DNA from: Verrucomicrobiia bacterium
Lineage (GTDB): Bacteria > Verrucomicrobiota > Verrucomicrobiia > Limisphaerales > Fontisphaeraceae
Direction: 5' to 3'
Assembly: GCA_026414565.1 (NCBI GenBank)
Contig: JAOAIT010000018.1
Location: 186,001 to 250,000 of the forward strand
Length of the DNA stretch: 64,000 nucleotides
Below, piece after piece: positions 45,623-54,557 of the stretch. Each line of letters begins with the position of its first letter. The stretch's first letter is position 1. The notes under the pieces are model-generated. The model did not search any database, was not told the DNA's origin, and saw nothing but the letters and a program-made list of their open reading frames with translations. The position numbers were made by a program, and so were the translations under genes.

Positions 45623-47047
45623 TCAATGTTTGGTTTGCAGGCCGGCAGCCACCCATTTGCGCGCCAGCCACAGGCCCACGGGCGTGCTCATGGCAAAGCA
45701 GCCGTAAATCAACCAGATCCATTCCGTGTGCAGTTGCTCGGGTGGCAAACCCTTGGTACAAAACGTTTCCAACATATAACCGGAATACAAACCGGTGGTG
45801 CCTTTGGCCAGCAGCCAAGGGATGTTGGCCAGGCCCATGAATTGTGCCACCCGTCCTGGGGGCGCCAGCTCGGCGGCGTACTCCAGAAACCGGGCCGACC
45901 ACAGCGCCTCGCCGATGGAGAAAATGACAAAATAGATGATGAGGAGTCCCAAATGCGGGCCAGCGCACAACAGAAAGGTCGGGGCGGCGGAAACCAAAGT
46001 TCCAATCACCATCATGGTATAGACGGGCACCCGCCGGGTTAAGGCGGTCAAAATCGGCACGCCGAAAAAGATGATGAGCGGGTTGATCCAATTGACCAGC
46101 CACTCCATGCGATCGGCCACGTTTTGCGGATAGGCCCGCAAGATGTATTCCGGCATGGTCAGCCATTGGTGGGCAAACAAGGTCCGCACCGGTAGCAGCA
46201 TGAAAATGAAAAACAGGAAACGCGGATTGGCAAAGGGGCCTTCGGTAAAATAATGTCGCAAAAATTCCCGAAATGTACGGCGAACCTTGGGCGTGATGTC
46301 TGTTTCCGGGCGCAACCGTGCGGCTTCCTGGCGTCTTGTCATAAACAACCAAAACCCCACGCCGGCCAGCAGTGTGATCCCCAAACAAACCCAATTTACG
46401 GCATGAGCGCCGCTTACCGAAATGTCGCGCAGAAATCCCAAAAAGGGCAGGGGAGTGCCCTGCCCCTTCCCGTCCATCATCTCCTGCACCGCCGGACGAA
46501 TCCAAGCCGACAATGCGCCGATGCCCACAATGCCCAGGTTCATCCAGGCGTAGATCATGGCATATCCCATGGAGTGGGTTTTTTCGTTGGTAAACTGTTT
46601 GACGCCGGAGTAACAAGACGGCGTCAATATGCCGGATCCCATGGCCACCAGGAGGATGCTGGTGAAAACCAGGACGGTTGACCAAGAGGTCCAAGGTGCC
46701 AGACAATAAGCCAGCCGCCCCACGGCGCTAAACCCCAGAGCCAGCAAAATGGCCCGCCGAAGCCCCTGCTTTTCCGCCCAACTTCCCACGCCCAACATGA
46801 ATAAAGTCACCAGCATGGTAAAAGCTGAGACGGCGACGCCCGCGGCCTTGTCCCCCCAATGCAAGTCATTGGACAAGTAATGCGTCATGAGTGTTAGCAC
46901 GCCAAAGTAAGCCATGCTCTCCACGACATAGACGCCAATGACAATCCACAGCGCCCCGGGTAAGACACCGAGGTCGGTGAACGAACGCCAGAAATCACGC
47001 AACGCATCTCTGACCGTGAGAGGTTTGGGATGATTTGAGTTTTGCAT
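45623..47047 (-). CDS. MFS transporter, possibly POT/PTR-like
   Basis: 474 residues with about twelve hydrophobic helices. The N-terminal half resembles proton-coupled oligopeptide (POT) carriers: VYVVESMAYFGVLTLMTHYL and GSGILTPSCYSGVKQF, shown in part. A cytoplasmic loop with many basic residues (RRQEAARLRPETD) divides the halves. The substrate is unknown, perhaps a peptide, nucleoside or purine. It is followed after 34 bases by the amidohydrolase. An AT-rich stretch 150-220 bases upstream probably holds its promoter. Confidence 0.85.
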   Translation of the reverse strand: MQNSNHPKPLTVRDALRDFWRSFTDLGVLPGALWIVIGVYVVESMAYFGVLTLMTHYLSNDLHWGDKAAGVAVSAFTMLVTLFMLGVGSWAEKQGLRRAILLALGFSAVGRLAYCLAPWTSWSTVLVFTSILLVAMGSGILTPSCYSGVKQFTNEKTHSMGYAMIYAWMNLGIVGIGALSAWIRPAVQEMMDGKGQGTPLPFLGFLRDISVSGAHAVNWVCLGITLLAGVGFWLFMTRRQEAARLRPETDITPKVRRTFREFLRHYFTEGPFANPRFLFFIFMLLPVRTLFAHQWLTMPEYILRAYPQNVADRMEWLVNWINPLIIFFGVPILTALTRRVPVYTMMVIGTLVSAAPTFLLCAGPHLGLLIIYFVIFSIGEALWSARFLEYAAELAPPGRVAQFMGLANIPWLLAKGTTGLYSGYMLETFCTKGLPPEQLHTEWIWLIYGCFAMSTPVGLWLARKWVAAGLQTKH

Positions 47048-47335
47048 CGGCAGCTAAGGGTGTAAAGGAAGGCGCCAAGCAAGACAATCAAAACGTCCTT
47101 GGCGGAGGAATCTTTCGGCTGGAGCTCAGGCCTATGGTCCTTGACGATGAGAAATGCCAGAAAAGGAAACACGCAATGGACAGCTCAGCAAACGCAAGCA
47201 TCTATATTAAATATAACATAAATTGTGCGAATATAATTAAAACACAATGTGTTGCGCCAGAATGGCTTTAACATCGCGCCATCCCCAAAACCGCTGCTCC
47301 GGGAGCCAGCTCTTAACCTCCTTGGAAACCGGTGT
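47048..47335. promoter_or_regulatory. AT-rich spacer with an inverted repeat upstream of the MFS gene
   Basis: No gene is visible in this 288-base gap. The part at 47195-47255 is much more AT-rich than the surroundings (several TATAT and TTAAT blocks) and is the likeliest promoter region for the MFS transporter. The repeat AACACA-A-TGTGTT lies at 47241-47253 and could be an operator. No confident -10/-35 pair is assigned. Confidence 0.4.
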
Positions 47336-48592
47336 TTATTTCCGTTCGCTATTGGCCAGGTGTTCCCAACCAAACCGCTCGCCGAAGGGCCAATACACAA
47401 AAAAGGATTTCCCAATGACATTTTCCTGTGGCAGATCACCCCAGTTACGCGAGTCGGAGCTGTTCAAGGTGTTGTCGCCCATCGCCAGGTAATGCTTGGG
47501 CCGCACAACGAACTCGGCCTTGGCATCCGGGAAGTGATAAGCCAGGGCGGTCAGGCTCGGGTCGCGCAGGATTTGGGCCACCTTTAAGCCCACCGTCCGA
47601 TTCATGTGGCCAAAGTACTGACCTTTTTGGGGATGATTGAGGTCGAAGGTATAAACGCGTTCAAAATTAGGGGTGCTGGCATCCAAGCGGGTGCCATTGA
47701 TGATCAAATGATTGTCATCGCCAATACGCACTTTCTCGCCCCCCATGGCCACCATGCGTTTAATGTAATATTGGTTCTGGGGTAAATCCCGGATGCCTTT
47801 GGTGGCGAAGACAATGATTTCTCCGCGCCGGGGCCGCCGGAAATTATAAGTCATCCGATCCACAAACAAATGATCTCCGCTGATGACCTTCAAACGCATC
47901 ACCGTTTCGCCGGGCTGGAATTCGCGGCTGGTGGGCGTGAAATAAAAGGCCCCGTCGGGAAGCCGGTGCAAATCCACCAGCCCGGCCCGCTGCAGAATGT
48001 CATCCGGCGGAAAAAACAGGGTCACCTCCTGCGCGCCAATTTTGAACTTCTGCCAGAGATTGAAAAAGATGAACCGTTTGGGCGGGCGCACGTCTTGAAT
48101 TTGACCGCCCGATTCCGCCACCACCTGGAAATAACTGACGCCTTTGAACCACGAATCCACAAATGCCTGCCAGCCTGTGGGAATGGCCACATCTTCCCGC
48201 CCCATCAAATTTTCGTGGGTGATGCCATACAGAGTCGGCTGCATGGAGCCCGTGGGAATTTTGAAGGGCTGGAGGAAAAAGGTGCGGATGGCCATGGCAA
48301 CGGCGATCGCCACCAGAAACACCTCGATATTGTCGCGCAGGCTGGCGTGCGGGTAGGGCTTGAGCCATTTGCCGGCGGCCTTTTCCAGCTCTTCCACTGC
48401 TGCCGCCAACTTTTGCTTGTGGGTGGTTTCGCGGGCGGTCTGGCGGAGCGCCGCACACGCCGCCAGGATGGCCTCATGGCCGGCCGGGGCGACCAGATCA
48501 GCCTGCGCCCGCAAGGTGCGGCGCACGTGTCGCTCAGCCGCGATGGCGTTGCGGACGTTGTGACTTAGAAACCAATGCAACAACAATGCCAT
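47336..48592 (-). CDS. lepB: Signal peptidase I with an N-terminal extension and a large insertion
   Basis: 418 residues from the ATG at 48592. After an N-terminal hydrophobic segment and about 75 charged residues comes the main anchor (FLVAIAVAMAIRTFFLQ), then the catalytic Ser in IPTGSMQPTL. About 95 residues are inserted before the next conserved block (VISGDHLFVDR). The catalytic Lys is in YYIKRMVAMGGE, and the GDN/SSDSRNWG box is also present. It cleaves signal peptides of exported proteins at the outer face of the inner membrane. The lepA-lepB order is common in bacteria; only 13 bases separate them. The insertion makes it about 100 residues longer than E. coli-like enzymes of the same core. 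Confidence 0.93.
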   Translation of the reverse strand: MALLLHWFLSHNVRNAIAAERHVRRTLRAQADLVAPAGHEAILAACAALRQTARETTHKQKLAAAVEELEKAAGKWLKPYPHASLRDNIEVFLVAIAVAMAIRTFFLQPFKIPTGSMQPTLYGITHENLMGREDVAIPTGWQAFVDSWFKGVSYFQVVAESGGQIQDVRPPKRFIFFNLWQKFKIGAQEVTLFFPPDDILQRAGLVDLHRLPDGAFYFTPTSREFQPGETVMRLKVISGDHLFVDRMTYNFRRPRRGEIIVFATKGIRDLPQNQYYIKRMVAMGGEKVRIGDDNHLIINGTRLDASTPNFERVYTFDLNHPQKGQYFGHMNRTVGLKVAQILRDPSLTALAYHFPDAKAEFVVRPKHYLAMGDNTLNSSDSRNWGDLPQENVIGKSFFVYWPFGERFGWEHLANSERK

Positions 48593-48605
48593 AGGCAGGA
48601 AGGCC

Positions 48606-50396
48606 TCAAGCCTTGAGCACGGCAATGAACGCCTCCTGCGGAATGTCCACCGAACCGATGGATTTCATGCGTTTCTTGCCTTCTTTTTGTTTTTCAAGCA
48701 GTTTGCGCTTGCGCGTGATGTCGCCCCCGTAACACTTGGCGGTGACATCCTTGCGAAAGGCCTTTACCGTCTCCCGCGCAATTATTTTTCCGCCGATGGC
48801 CGCCTGGATGGCCACCTGGAATTGCTGGCGAGGAATGACCTCCTTCAATTTGGCCGCCAGCGCGCGCCCGCGGCTTTCGGCCTTGGAACGATGCACAATG
48901 CAGGAAAAGGCATCCACCGGCTCGCCATTCACCAGGATGTCCAGCTTGATCATATCCGCCGCGCGCGGTTCGATGAATTCGTAATCCATTGAACCGTAGC
49001 CGCGGGTGATGCTTTTAATGCGGTCATGGAAATCGATCAGGATTTCATTGAGCGGCAGCTCGGCCGTCAACATCACGCGGCGTGGATCAATGGTTTCCGT
49101 ATGTTTAACCTCCCCGCGGCGGTCGGCAATGAGCAGCATCAAATCGCCGATATACTCATTGGGACAAATTAAAAACGCCCGCACCATGGGCTCCTCGATG
49201 GTCTGGATATGATTAGGCTCGGGCAGAAAAACAGGGTTGTCAATTTCCTTCACTGTTCCATCGGTCAGGGTGACGCGGTACACCACCGAAGGGTACGTGG
49301 CGATGATGTCCATGTCGTATTCACGGCGCAGCCGCTCCTGCACAATCTCCATGTGGAGCAAGCCCAGGAAGCCACATCGGAAGCCAAAGCCCAGCGCCAC
49401 CGAACTTTCCGGCTGATAAACAAAGGCCGGGTCATTTAATTGCAGCTTGCCCAGATTTGCCTTCAAGTGTTCGTAATCGGCGGTGTTGATTGGATAAATG
49501 CCGCTGAACACCATCGGATGCACCTCCTTGAAACCGGGCAGGGCCGGCGAGGGGTGCCGGGCATCGGTGAGGGTGTCGCCCATTTTCACCTCGGACGGGC
49601 TTTTAATGTTGGCCGTGATGTACCCTACCTCGCCCATGGTCAAGGCCTCGCGGATGTAGGGTTTGGGATTGAAGCTCCCCACTTCCTTCACCTCGACGGT
49701 CTTTCCCGAGTGCAGGAGCTTGACCAGCATGCCGGGACGCAGTTCGCCATTGAAAACGCGGACATACGTGATGACGCCCTTGTAGGTGTCAAACTTGGAA
49801 TCAAACATGAGCGCCTGCAAGGACGGCGCAGGTGTGGGCTGGGGCGGCGGAATGCGGGCCACCACGGCCTCCAGGATGTCATCAATGCCGATGCCGGCCT
49901 TGGCGCTGGCCAGGATGGCCTGATCCGCCGGGATGGCCAGAATGTCTTCCAGTTGTTTTTTTACTTCCTCGATGTTGGCATGAGGCAAATCAATTTTGTT
50001 GATGACCGGGATGATGGTGAGGTTTTGTTTCATGGCCATGTGGACGTTCGCCACGGTCTGCGCCTCCACCCCCTGGGCGGCGTCCACGATCAACAAGGCC
50101 CCCTCACAAGCGCTCAAGCTGCGCGATACCTCGTATGAAAAGTCCACGTGTCCCGGCGTGTCGATAAGATTCAGCTCGTAGGTCTCCCCATTGTGCGCCT
50201 GGTAGTACATGGTCACTGGATGCGCCTTGATGGTGATGCCGCGCTCCTGTTCCAGATCCATGGCATCCAGCAGTTGATCACGCATTTCCCGCTCGGAAAC
50301 CGTGCCGGTGCGCGCCAGCAAACGATCGGAAAGCGTGGTTTTCCCATGATCAATATGGGCAATAATGCAAAAATTTCTGATATGTGCTGCGTCCAT
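48606..50396 (-). CDS. lepA: Elongation factor 4 (LepA)
   Basis: 596 residues, the standard length. The GTPase domain has AHIDHGKTT (G1), ERGITIKA (G2), DTPGHVD (G3) and NKIDLP (G4). Domains II, III and V follow, then the LepA-specific C-terminal domain ending in [19 protein letters not shown] (shown in part). It binds stalled or late-initiating ribosomes and can back-translocate tRNAs. It is upstream of lepB on the same strand with 13 bases between. About 100 bases with no clear signal separate it from the ankyrin gene upstream. Confidence 0.97.
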   Translation of the reverse strand: MDAAHIRNFCIIAHIDHGKTTLSDRLLARTGTVSEREMRDQLLDAMDLEQERGITIKAHPVTMYYQAHNGETYELNLIDTPGHVDFSYEVSRSLSACEGALLIVDAAQGVEAQTVANVHMAMKQNLTIIPVINKIDLPHANIEEVKKQLEDILAIPADQAILASAKAGIGIDDILEAVVARIPPPQPTPAPSLQALMFDSKFDTYKGVITYVRVFNGELRPGMLVKLLHSGKTVEVKEVGSFNPKPYIREALTMGEVGYITANIKSPSEVKMGDTLTDARHPSPALPGFKEVHPMVFSGIYPINTADYEHLKANLGKLQLNDPAFVYQPESSVALGFGFRCGFLGLLHMEIVQERLRREYDMDIIATYPSVVYRVTLTDGTVKEIDNPVFLPEPNHIQTIEEPMVRAFLICPNEYIGDLMLLIADRRGEVKHTETIDPRRVMLTAELPLNEILIDFHDRIKSITRGYGSMDYEFIEPRAADMIKLDILVNGEPVDAFSCIVHRSKAESRGRALAAKLKEVIPRQQFQVAIQAAIGGKIIARETVKAFRKDVTAKCYGGDITRKRKLLEKQKEGKKRMKSIGSVDIPQEAFIAVLKA

Positions 50397-50499
50397 CGCC
50401 TGTCAAACGTCCCAAAACGGCCCAAAGGTTAAACGCTGAATCTCCATCCGGCAACGGCAATCTGGTCTGGATTTGTCGGGGTTACGGCAGCGGCCCGTG

Positions 50500-52137
50500 T
50501 CACTGGCCGCCCAACTCTGGGAAAATCTGGCTCAGCGAAGGGATCAACACCCATCGCCCTCCCACATGATAAAAATCGCCCTCCAAAAAGCGATCCCCGC
50601 CCCGCCGGCGCACCTCGAGCTGGTACACGGGTATATCTGGCGCGATTATGCGCCGGGCCTTGGCCGCCGCCGCGGCCGCCGAGGGCGGGCGCGGTTCCAA
50701 TCTCAGGTATTCCCCTGCCCGGCTCCCGCCCCGCATGAGGTTCAAAAAGTTTTGGCGGTCTTCATCATTGCGATTGGCGGCGCCCCAGGCCATCACTTCA
50801 TCCCGGTGGATCCGATCCACCTTTTCCCAAACTTGCGAGGCCCCCCGCACGAAAATGCGGTTGATTTCCTGTTGCGTGGGCAGCCGTTCCAACATCACCT
50901 TTTTCAAGTCGGCAAAAGAGGTGGTGGCCAGTTTTTCCTGGTATTTCCGGTAGTGTTCCATCAGCGACCGCTCAAGTGGCGTTACCGTGGGTTCCGGGGG
51001 TAGTGCCCCCCCTGCCCCGCGCAACAACGAAGCAATTTCCTGATGCCCCTCAAACATCGCCAAGGCCAGCGGCGTGTCCCCTTCGCGGGTGACCAGATTA
51101 GGATTCGCCCTGGCGGCCAATAAAGCCTGCACCAGCGGACGGTTGCCGCGCAGCACGGCATGGTGCAGGGCGCTGAAGCCGCCGCCGGTCTCCTGGGCAT
51201 TGATGTCCAACCCCGTGGAAATCAAGAGCTCGGCCACGCCGTCCGGTTCAGGCACTGCTGCTGCCAGAATCAAGGCTGTATTGCCAAAGCGATCGCGGGC
51301 GCGGGGATCCGCGCCAGCGGCCAGCAGCAGCTTGACCATGTCCCCCATCTTTCCCGCCGCGGCGGCAAGCAACAAGGGCGTGGCGCCAATGGACGTCCGC
51401 AGATTCACATCCGCCTTATTGGAGATTAAGAGACTGGCCATGGCCAGATCGTTGCGCTGCACTGCAATGTGCAATGGGGCCACTCCCCCATGGCCCTGGG
51501 CGTTGATTCTGGCGCCAGCATTTAACAAAACTTGTGCGGCCTGCACCGTGCCCACTTCAGCAGCGTGATGCAGGGCAGTCCATTGGTTGGTGTCCGTGGC
51601 CTCCACCGCCGCCGTATTGGTGGTTAATATGGCTCCCAGAGCCGCCAAGTCGTTGCTACGGACCGCCATGATGATGGCAGGATAACGAGGCGGCGGCGGC
51701 ACAACGGTATCGCGCGGCATCAGGTTGGTGGCTGCAAGCGACGGACGACGGACTGGCGTAGTGGCGGCAGGCTTTTGCACATCCATGATGCCCCCATGTT
51801 TGCGCAACAATTCAGCGACGGCCTTCCGGCCAAAGCCCTGAGCCAGGTAAAGAGGGGTTATGCCGCTGTTGGAGCGGGCGTTTACCTCGGCCCCGGCTTC
51901 GAGCAGGAAGGCAGCTACCTCCAATTGACCAGCCGCCGCGGCGTAGTGCAGCGGGGTTTTTTGCTCGCGATCCCGGTCATGCACCAGGGCCGGGTTGGCG
52001 GCCACCAACGCCCGAACTCGTGCCAGATCGCCTTTTTCGGCGGCGGTATGGATTTCTCCTGCCGATAAATACGCCGCGCCGATTAGAAGCCAGAAAAAGC
52101 AATACAGGCGCCCAAGACTTGGTAGGAACAGAGCCAT
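50500..52137 (-). CDS. Secreted or periplasmic ankyrin-repeat protein
   Basis: 545 residues from the ATG at 52137, the start that places a signal-like hydrophobic segment (FFWLLIGAAYLSAG) at the N-terminus; an in-frame start at 52233 would overlap the upstream gene. About nine ankyrin repeats (TPLHYAAAAGQ, ALHHAAEVGT, TPLLLAAAAGK and others) occupy residues about 25-380, interrupted by a Pro-rich linker near 120-150. The C-terminal 150 residues are not ankyrin-like and end in a beta-rich part (GDFYHVGGRWVLIPSL). A protein-binding role is inferred. It starts 10 bases after the Dpm1-like gene stops. Confidence 0.87.
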   Translation of the reverse strand: MALFLPSLGRLYCFFWLLIGAAYLSAGEIHTAAEKGDLARVRALVAANPALVHDRDREQKTPLHYAAAAGQLEVAAFLLEAGAEVNARSNSGITPLYLAQGFGRKAVAELLRKHGGIMDVQKPAATTPVRRPSLAATNLMPRDTVVPPPPRYPAIIMAVRSNDLAALGAILTTNTAAVEATDTNQWTALHHAAEVGTVQAAQVLLNAGARINAQGHGGVAPLHIAVQRNDLAMASLLISNKADVNLRTSIGATPLLLAAAAGKMGDMVKLLLAAGADPRARDRFGNTALILAAAVPEPDGVAELLISTGLDINAQETGGGFSALHHAVLRGNRPLVQALLAARANPNLVTREGDTPLALAMFEGHQEIASLLRGAGGALPPEPTVTPLERSLMEHYRKYQEKLATTSFADLKKVMLERLPTQQEINRIFVRGASQVWEKVDRIHRDEVMAWGAANRNDEDRQNFLNLMRGGSRAGEYLRLEPRPPSAAAAAAKARRIIAPDIPVYQLEVRRRGGDRFLEGDFYHVGGRWVLIPSLSQIFPELGGQ

Positions 52138-52147
52138 GACAGAATAA

Positions 52148-52888
52148 TCAAGAGACAGGCCGGGGCCGCGGGGAGCGACGCAAACCGTTTTGGAACCATA
52201 GGCGCCAGACCATCCAGACGGCCTCCCATACAATTTTTCCAGACATCTTGGAGGTTCCCTGAAAGCGATCCGTGAAGATGATGGGGATTTCCGCCACTTT
52301 CAGCCCCTGACGCCAGATTTTATGGGTTACCTCGACCTGAAAACTGTAGCCATTGGAATGGATGTTTTTCCAATCCACCGACGCCAGAGCGGAGCGCCGG
52401 AAGCATTTGTACCCGCCGGTGGGATCCGTTACCGGCAAACCCGTTATCCAACGCACGTATTGCGCCGCACCCAGGCTTAGAATAAGCCGTTTCAGCGGCC
52501 AATTAATCACTCGTATGCCGTTGCTGTAACGGGAGCCAATCACCAGATCGGCCTCCTGAGCAGCCCGAACAAACTCAGGAATGGCCGCTGGATCGTGCGA
52601 AAAGTCGCCGTCCATTTGAATAACATACGCGTAGCCCCGGGCCAGAGCCCACTCAAAGCCGGCACAATAAGCCCGGCCCAGGCCGTTCTTTTCGCGCCGG
52701 TGCAGGACGTGCACCTGTGGGTGCTTGCGGGCCAGTTCATCAGCAAGCTCGCCCGTGCCATCAGGAGAATTGTCGTCCACCACCAGCACATCCACCGGGA
52801 TGGGGAGTCCCAAAAGCCGGGCAATAAGCGGGGGTAAATTGTCCCGCTCATTGTACGTTGGCACCACCACCAGCACCTCGGCAGCCAT
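52148..52888 (-). CDS. Polyprenol-phosphate mannosyltransferase-like GT2 (Dpm1/Ppm1 type)
   Basis: 246 residues. The GT-A motifs VVVPTYNERDNL, VVDDNSPDGT and QMDGDFSH (DxD) are followed by GSRYSNGIRVINWPL and the DPTGGYKCFRR segment characteristic of dolichyl/polyprenyl-phosphate mannose synthases. The EIPIIFTDRFQGTSKMS segment is also diagnostic. It makes a lipid-linked sugar used to glycosylate exported proteins or glycans. There is no C-terminal membrane domain, so this is the single-domain form. It is directly upstream of the ankyrin gene. Confidence 0.9.
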   Translation of the reverse strand: MAAEVLVVVPTYNERDNLPPLIARLLGLPIPVDVLVVDDNSPDGTGELADELARKHPQVHVLHRREKNGLGRAYCAGFEWALARGYAYVIQMDGDFSHDPAAIPEFVRAAQEADLVIGSRYSNGIRVINWPLKRLILSLGAAQYVRWITGLPVTDPTGGYKCFRRSALASVDWKNIHSNGYSFQVEVTHKIWRQGLKVAEIPIIFTDRFQGTSKMSGKIVWEAVWMVWRLWFQNGLRRSPRPRPVS

Positions 52889-52966
52889 AAAAGCGTTCGT
52901 TGGCCAGATGAATTACCATGCATGCCGCAGAACTCAAGCCGGGAATGAGGGGATGGCCTTGGGGAC

Positions 52967-52981
52967 ATCAAATCATTTGAT
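52967..52981. promoter_or_regulatory. Perfect palindrome between divergent genes
   Basis: ATCAAAT-C-ATTTGAT lies between the divergent starts at 52888 and 53007. It is a 15-base perfect inverted repeat around one base, a shape typical of a repressor operator. It is 25 bases before the receiver-like gene. No regulator is identified. Confidence 0.35.
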
Positions 52982-53006
52982 TTTTGCCCCTTCCTGACCC
53001 ACTCTT

Positions 53007-53387
53007 GTGCGCGTGACGCGACCGTTGGTCATTCTGGTTTATGAGCGCATCCTGCCCGGCAGCCAGCTTTTGAACCGGTTCCAGGACATGGGATATCGCG
53101 TCCTCGCTTTGAACGACCCCGCTGGTTTGGTGGAAACGGCGCGCCGGGAAGGCCCCCTGCTGGCGGTGGTGGACATGCCGTTTTCCCAGGCTGACGCCGC
53201 CCGGGCCATTGCCGAGCTGCGTTCCTCCCCGGATACCCAACATGTGCCGGTCATTGCCATCGTGCCCGCCCTCGACAAGGAAATGGAGCAAAAAGCGGTA
53301 GCCAGCCAGGCCACTTTGGTGGCCCATGACAATGCCATCTTGAATCATCTGGATCGCTTTTTACAACAAGCCCTGCAACTGGATTGA
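53007..53387 (+). CDS. Stand-alone degenerate receiver-like protein
   Basis: 126 residues from a GTG start. The fold pattern follows CheY-type receivers: a beta1 strand LVILVYERI, a helix, a VVDMPF strand with Asp in the phospho-acceptor position, and a helix-strand VPVIAIVPAL. The acidic pair normally at the end of beta1 is absent (YER) and the conserved Lys after beta5 is not clear, so phosphorylation is doubtful. It has no output domain. Divergent from the glycosyltransferase, 42 bases upstream of hemQ. Confidence 0.6.
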   Translation: MRVTRPLVILVYERILPGSQLLNRFQDMGYRVLALNDPAGLVETARREGPLLAVVDMPFSQADAARAIAELRSSPDTQHVPVIAIVPALDKEMEQKAVASQATLVAHDNAILNHLDRFLQQALQLD

Positions 53388-53429
53388 AACAGAGTTGATC
53401 TTCACCCTAGCGCCCATGGCTTCTTTCGC

Positions 53430-54254
53430 ATGAATCTGCCCAGTGTTGCCTTAAAACAAGGAATCCACGTCATGCATCTTTTCTACCGGGTGGACCGCTG
53501 GAAGTGGCTGCAACTGCCCGCTGGCGAATCCACCGGCCGCCGCGAGCGTTTGGCCACCCTATGCCAGGCCAATAGCGCCGCCTGTCAGCCACGGCTCACC
53601 TGTTACGCCAACGTGGGCGGCAAAGCGGACCTAGCCTTTTTGCTGCAACACGCCACACTTGACGGCATTGCCCGCCTCCACCGGGATCTCGAGGCTTGTT
53701 TCCCTCCCGGGGTGTTGCAGCCGGTGTTCAGCTACCTGAGCGTCACTGAATTGACTGAATACATGCCGACCCTTGAGGAGGCCAAACAGCGCTTGCAACG
53801 CCAGGAAAACCTGACGCCCGGCACGCCGGAGTATGAAACGCGACTGGCCGAGGAAACCAAGCGGGTGGAGGAATACATGCACTACCGCCTTTACCCGGAA
53901 CTGCCCAATTGGGAGGTCATGGGGTTTTACCCCATGAATAAGCGCCGGATGTCCGGCGATAATTGGTATCTCCTGAATTTTGAGCAGCGCAAACTGCTCA
54001 TGGGCGGTCACGCGCGCACCGGCCGCAAATACGCGGGGCGCGTCGTGCAAATGATCACCGGCTCCACCGGCCTGGATGACTGGGAATGGGGGGTGACGCT
54101 CGTGGCCCGGCAGGCGGATACCATCAAAGAAATCGTGTACGAGATGCGGTTCGACGAGGTGAGCGCCCGCTATGCGGATTTTGGACCTTTTTACATCAAT
54201 TTGCGCCTTGCTCCCGAGGCCCTCTGGGAACATCTGCGCCTGCCCCAGGCCTAG
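53430..54254 (+). CDS. hemQ: Coproheme decarboxylase HemQ (chlorite dismutase-like family)
   Basis: 274 residues. The segment HARTGRKYAGRVVQMITGS and the following LDDWEWGVTL match HemQ closely. His 194 fits the proximal haem ligand. Gln 207 stands where true chlorite dismutases have the distal catalytic Arg. HemQ decarboxylates coproheme III to haem b in the coproporphyrin-dependent pathway, in the cytoplasm. It looks complete. A hairpin follows at 54283-54302. No other haem genes are adjacent. Confidence 0.92.
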   Translation: MNLPSVALKQGIHVMHLFYRVDRWKWLQLPAGESTGRRERLATLCQANSAACQPRLTCYANVGGKADLAFLLQHATLDGIARLHRDLEACFPPGVLQPVFSYLSVTELTEYMPTLEEAKQRLQRQENLTPGTPEYETRLAEETKRVEEYMHYRLYPELPNWEVMGFYPMNKRRMSGDNWYLLNFEQRKLLMGGHARTGRKYAGRVVQMITGSTGLDDWEWGVTLVARQADTIKEIVYEMRFDEVSARYADFGPFYINLRLAPEALWEHLRLPQA

Positions 54255-54282
54255 AAGTGACCAATCAGCCCCTCTGCCGCTT

Positions 54283-54302
54283 TGAAAACCGGCTGGTTTT
54301 CA
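54283..54302. terminator. Hairpin between convergent hemQ and tRNA-Pro
   Basis: TGAAAACC and GGTTTTCA pair perfectly (8 bp) around GGCT. It lies 29 bases after hemQ and 44 bases beyond the tRNA 3' end on the other strand. A T-rich arm is present but no separate T-run, so a two-way terminator is likely but not certain. Confidence 0.5.
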
Positions 54303-54345
54303 CCTCAATCCAACACGGGCAGGCAGGGCGAAGAAGCAGGCCAAA

Positions 54346-54422
54346 TGGTCGGAGCGGCCGGATTTGAACCGGCGACCTCTTGGTCCCAAACCAAGCGCTC
54401 TACCAAGCTAAGCTACGCTCCG
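54346..54422 (-). tRNA. tRNA-Pro (anticodon TGG)
   Basis: 77 bases including an encoded CCA. The acceptor stem CGGAGCG pairs with CGCTCCG, with A as discriminator base. The D-arm (TAGCTTAGCTTGGTAGAGC), an anticodon stem CTTGG/CCAAG with loop TTTGGGA (anticodon TGG), and the T-arm GCCGGTTCAAATCCGGC are all present. It reads CCN proline codons, chiefly CCA and CCG. No integrase or attachment repeat adjoins it. Confidence 0.97.
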
Positions 54423-54557
54423 ACACGCGGCGGAATACTTGCGCGAGCAGGCCGTCAATGCAATCACGAAGTGCAGCCCATGGCGCCATGGCCCCCTGCC
54501 CTGCCCCCTTGGGAATGCGGCTTTACGGAGGGGCATTTCATGCTACACTAGCTTCGT

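Noticed and set aside
53430-54254. Chlorite dismutase
   Set aside because: The distal Arg position is Gln 207, which is the HemQ pattern.
54255-54557. Integration site at the tRNA-Pro
   Set aside because: No integrase, no direct repeat of the tRNA 3' end and no mobile genes nearby.
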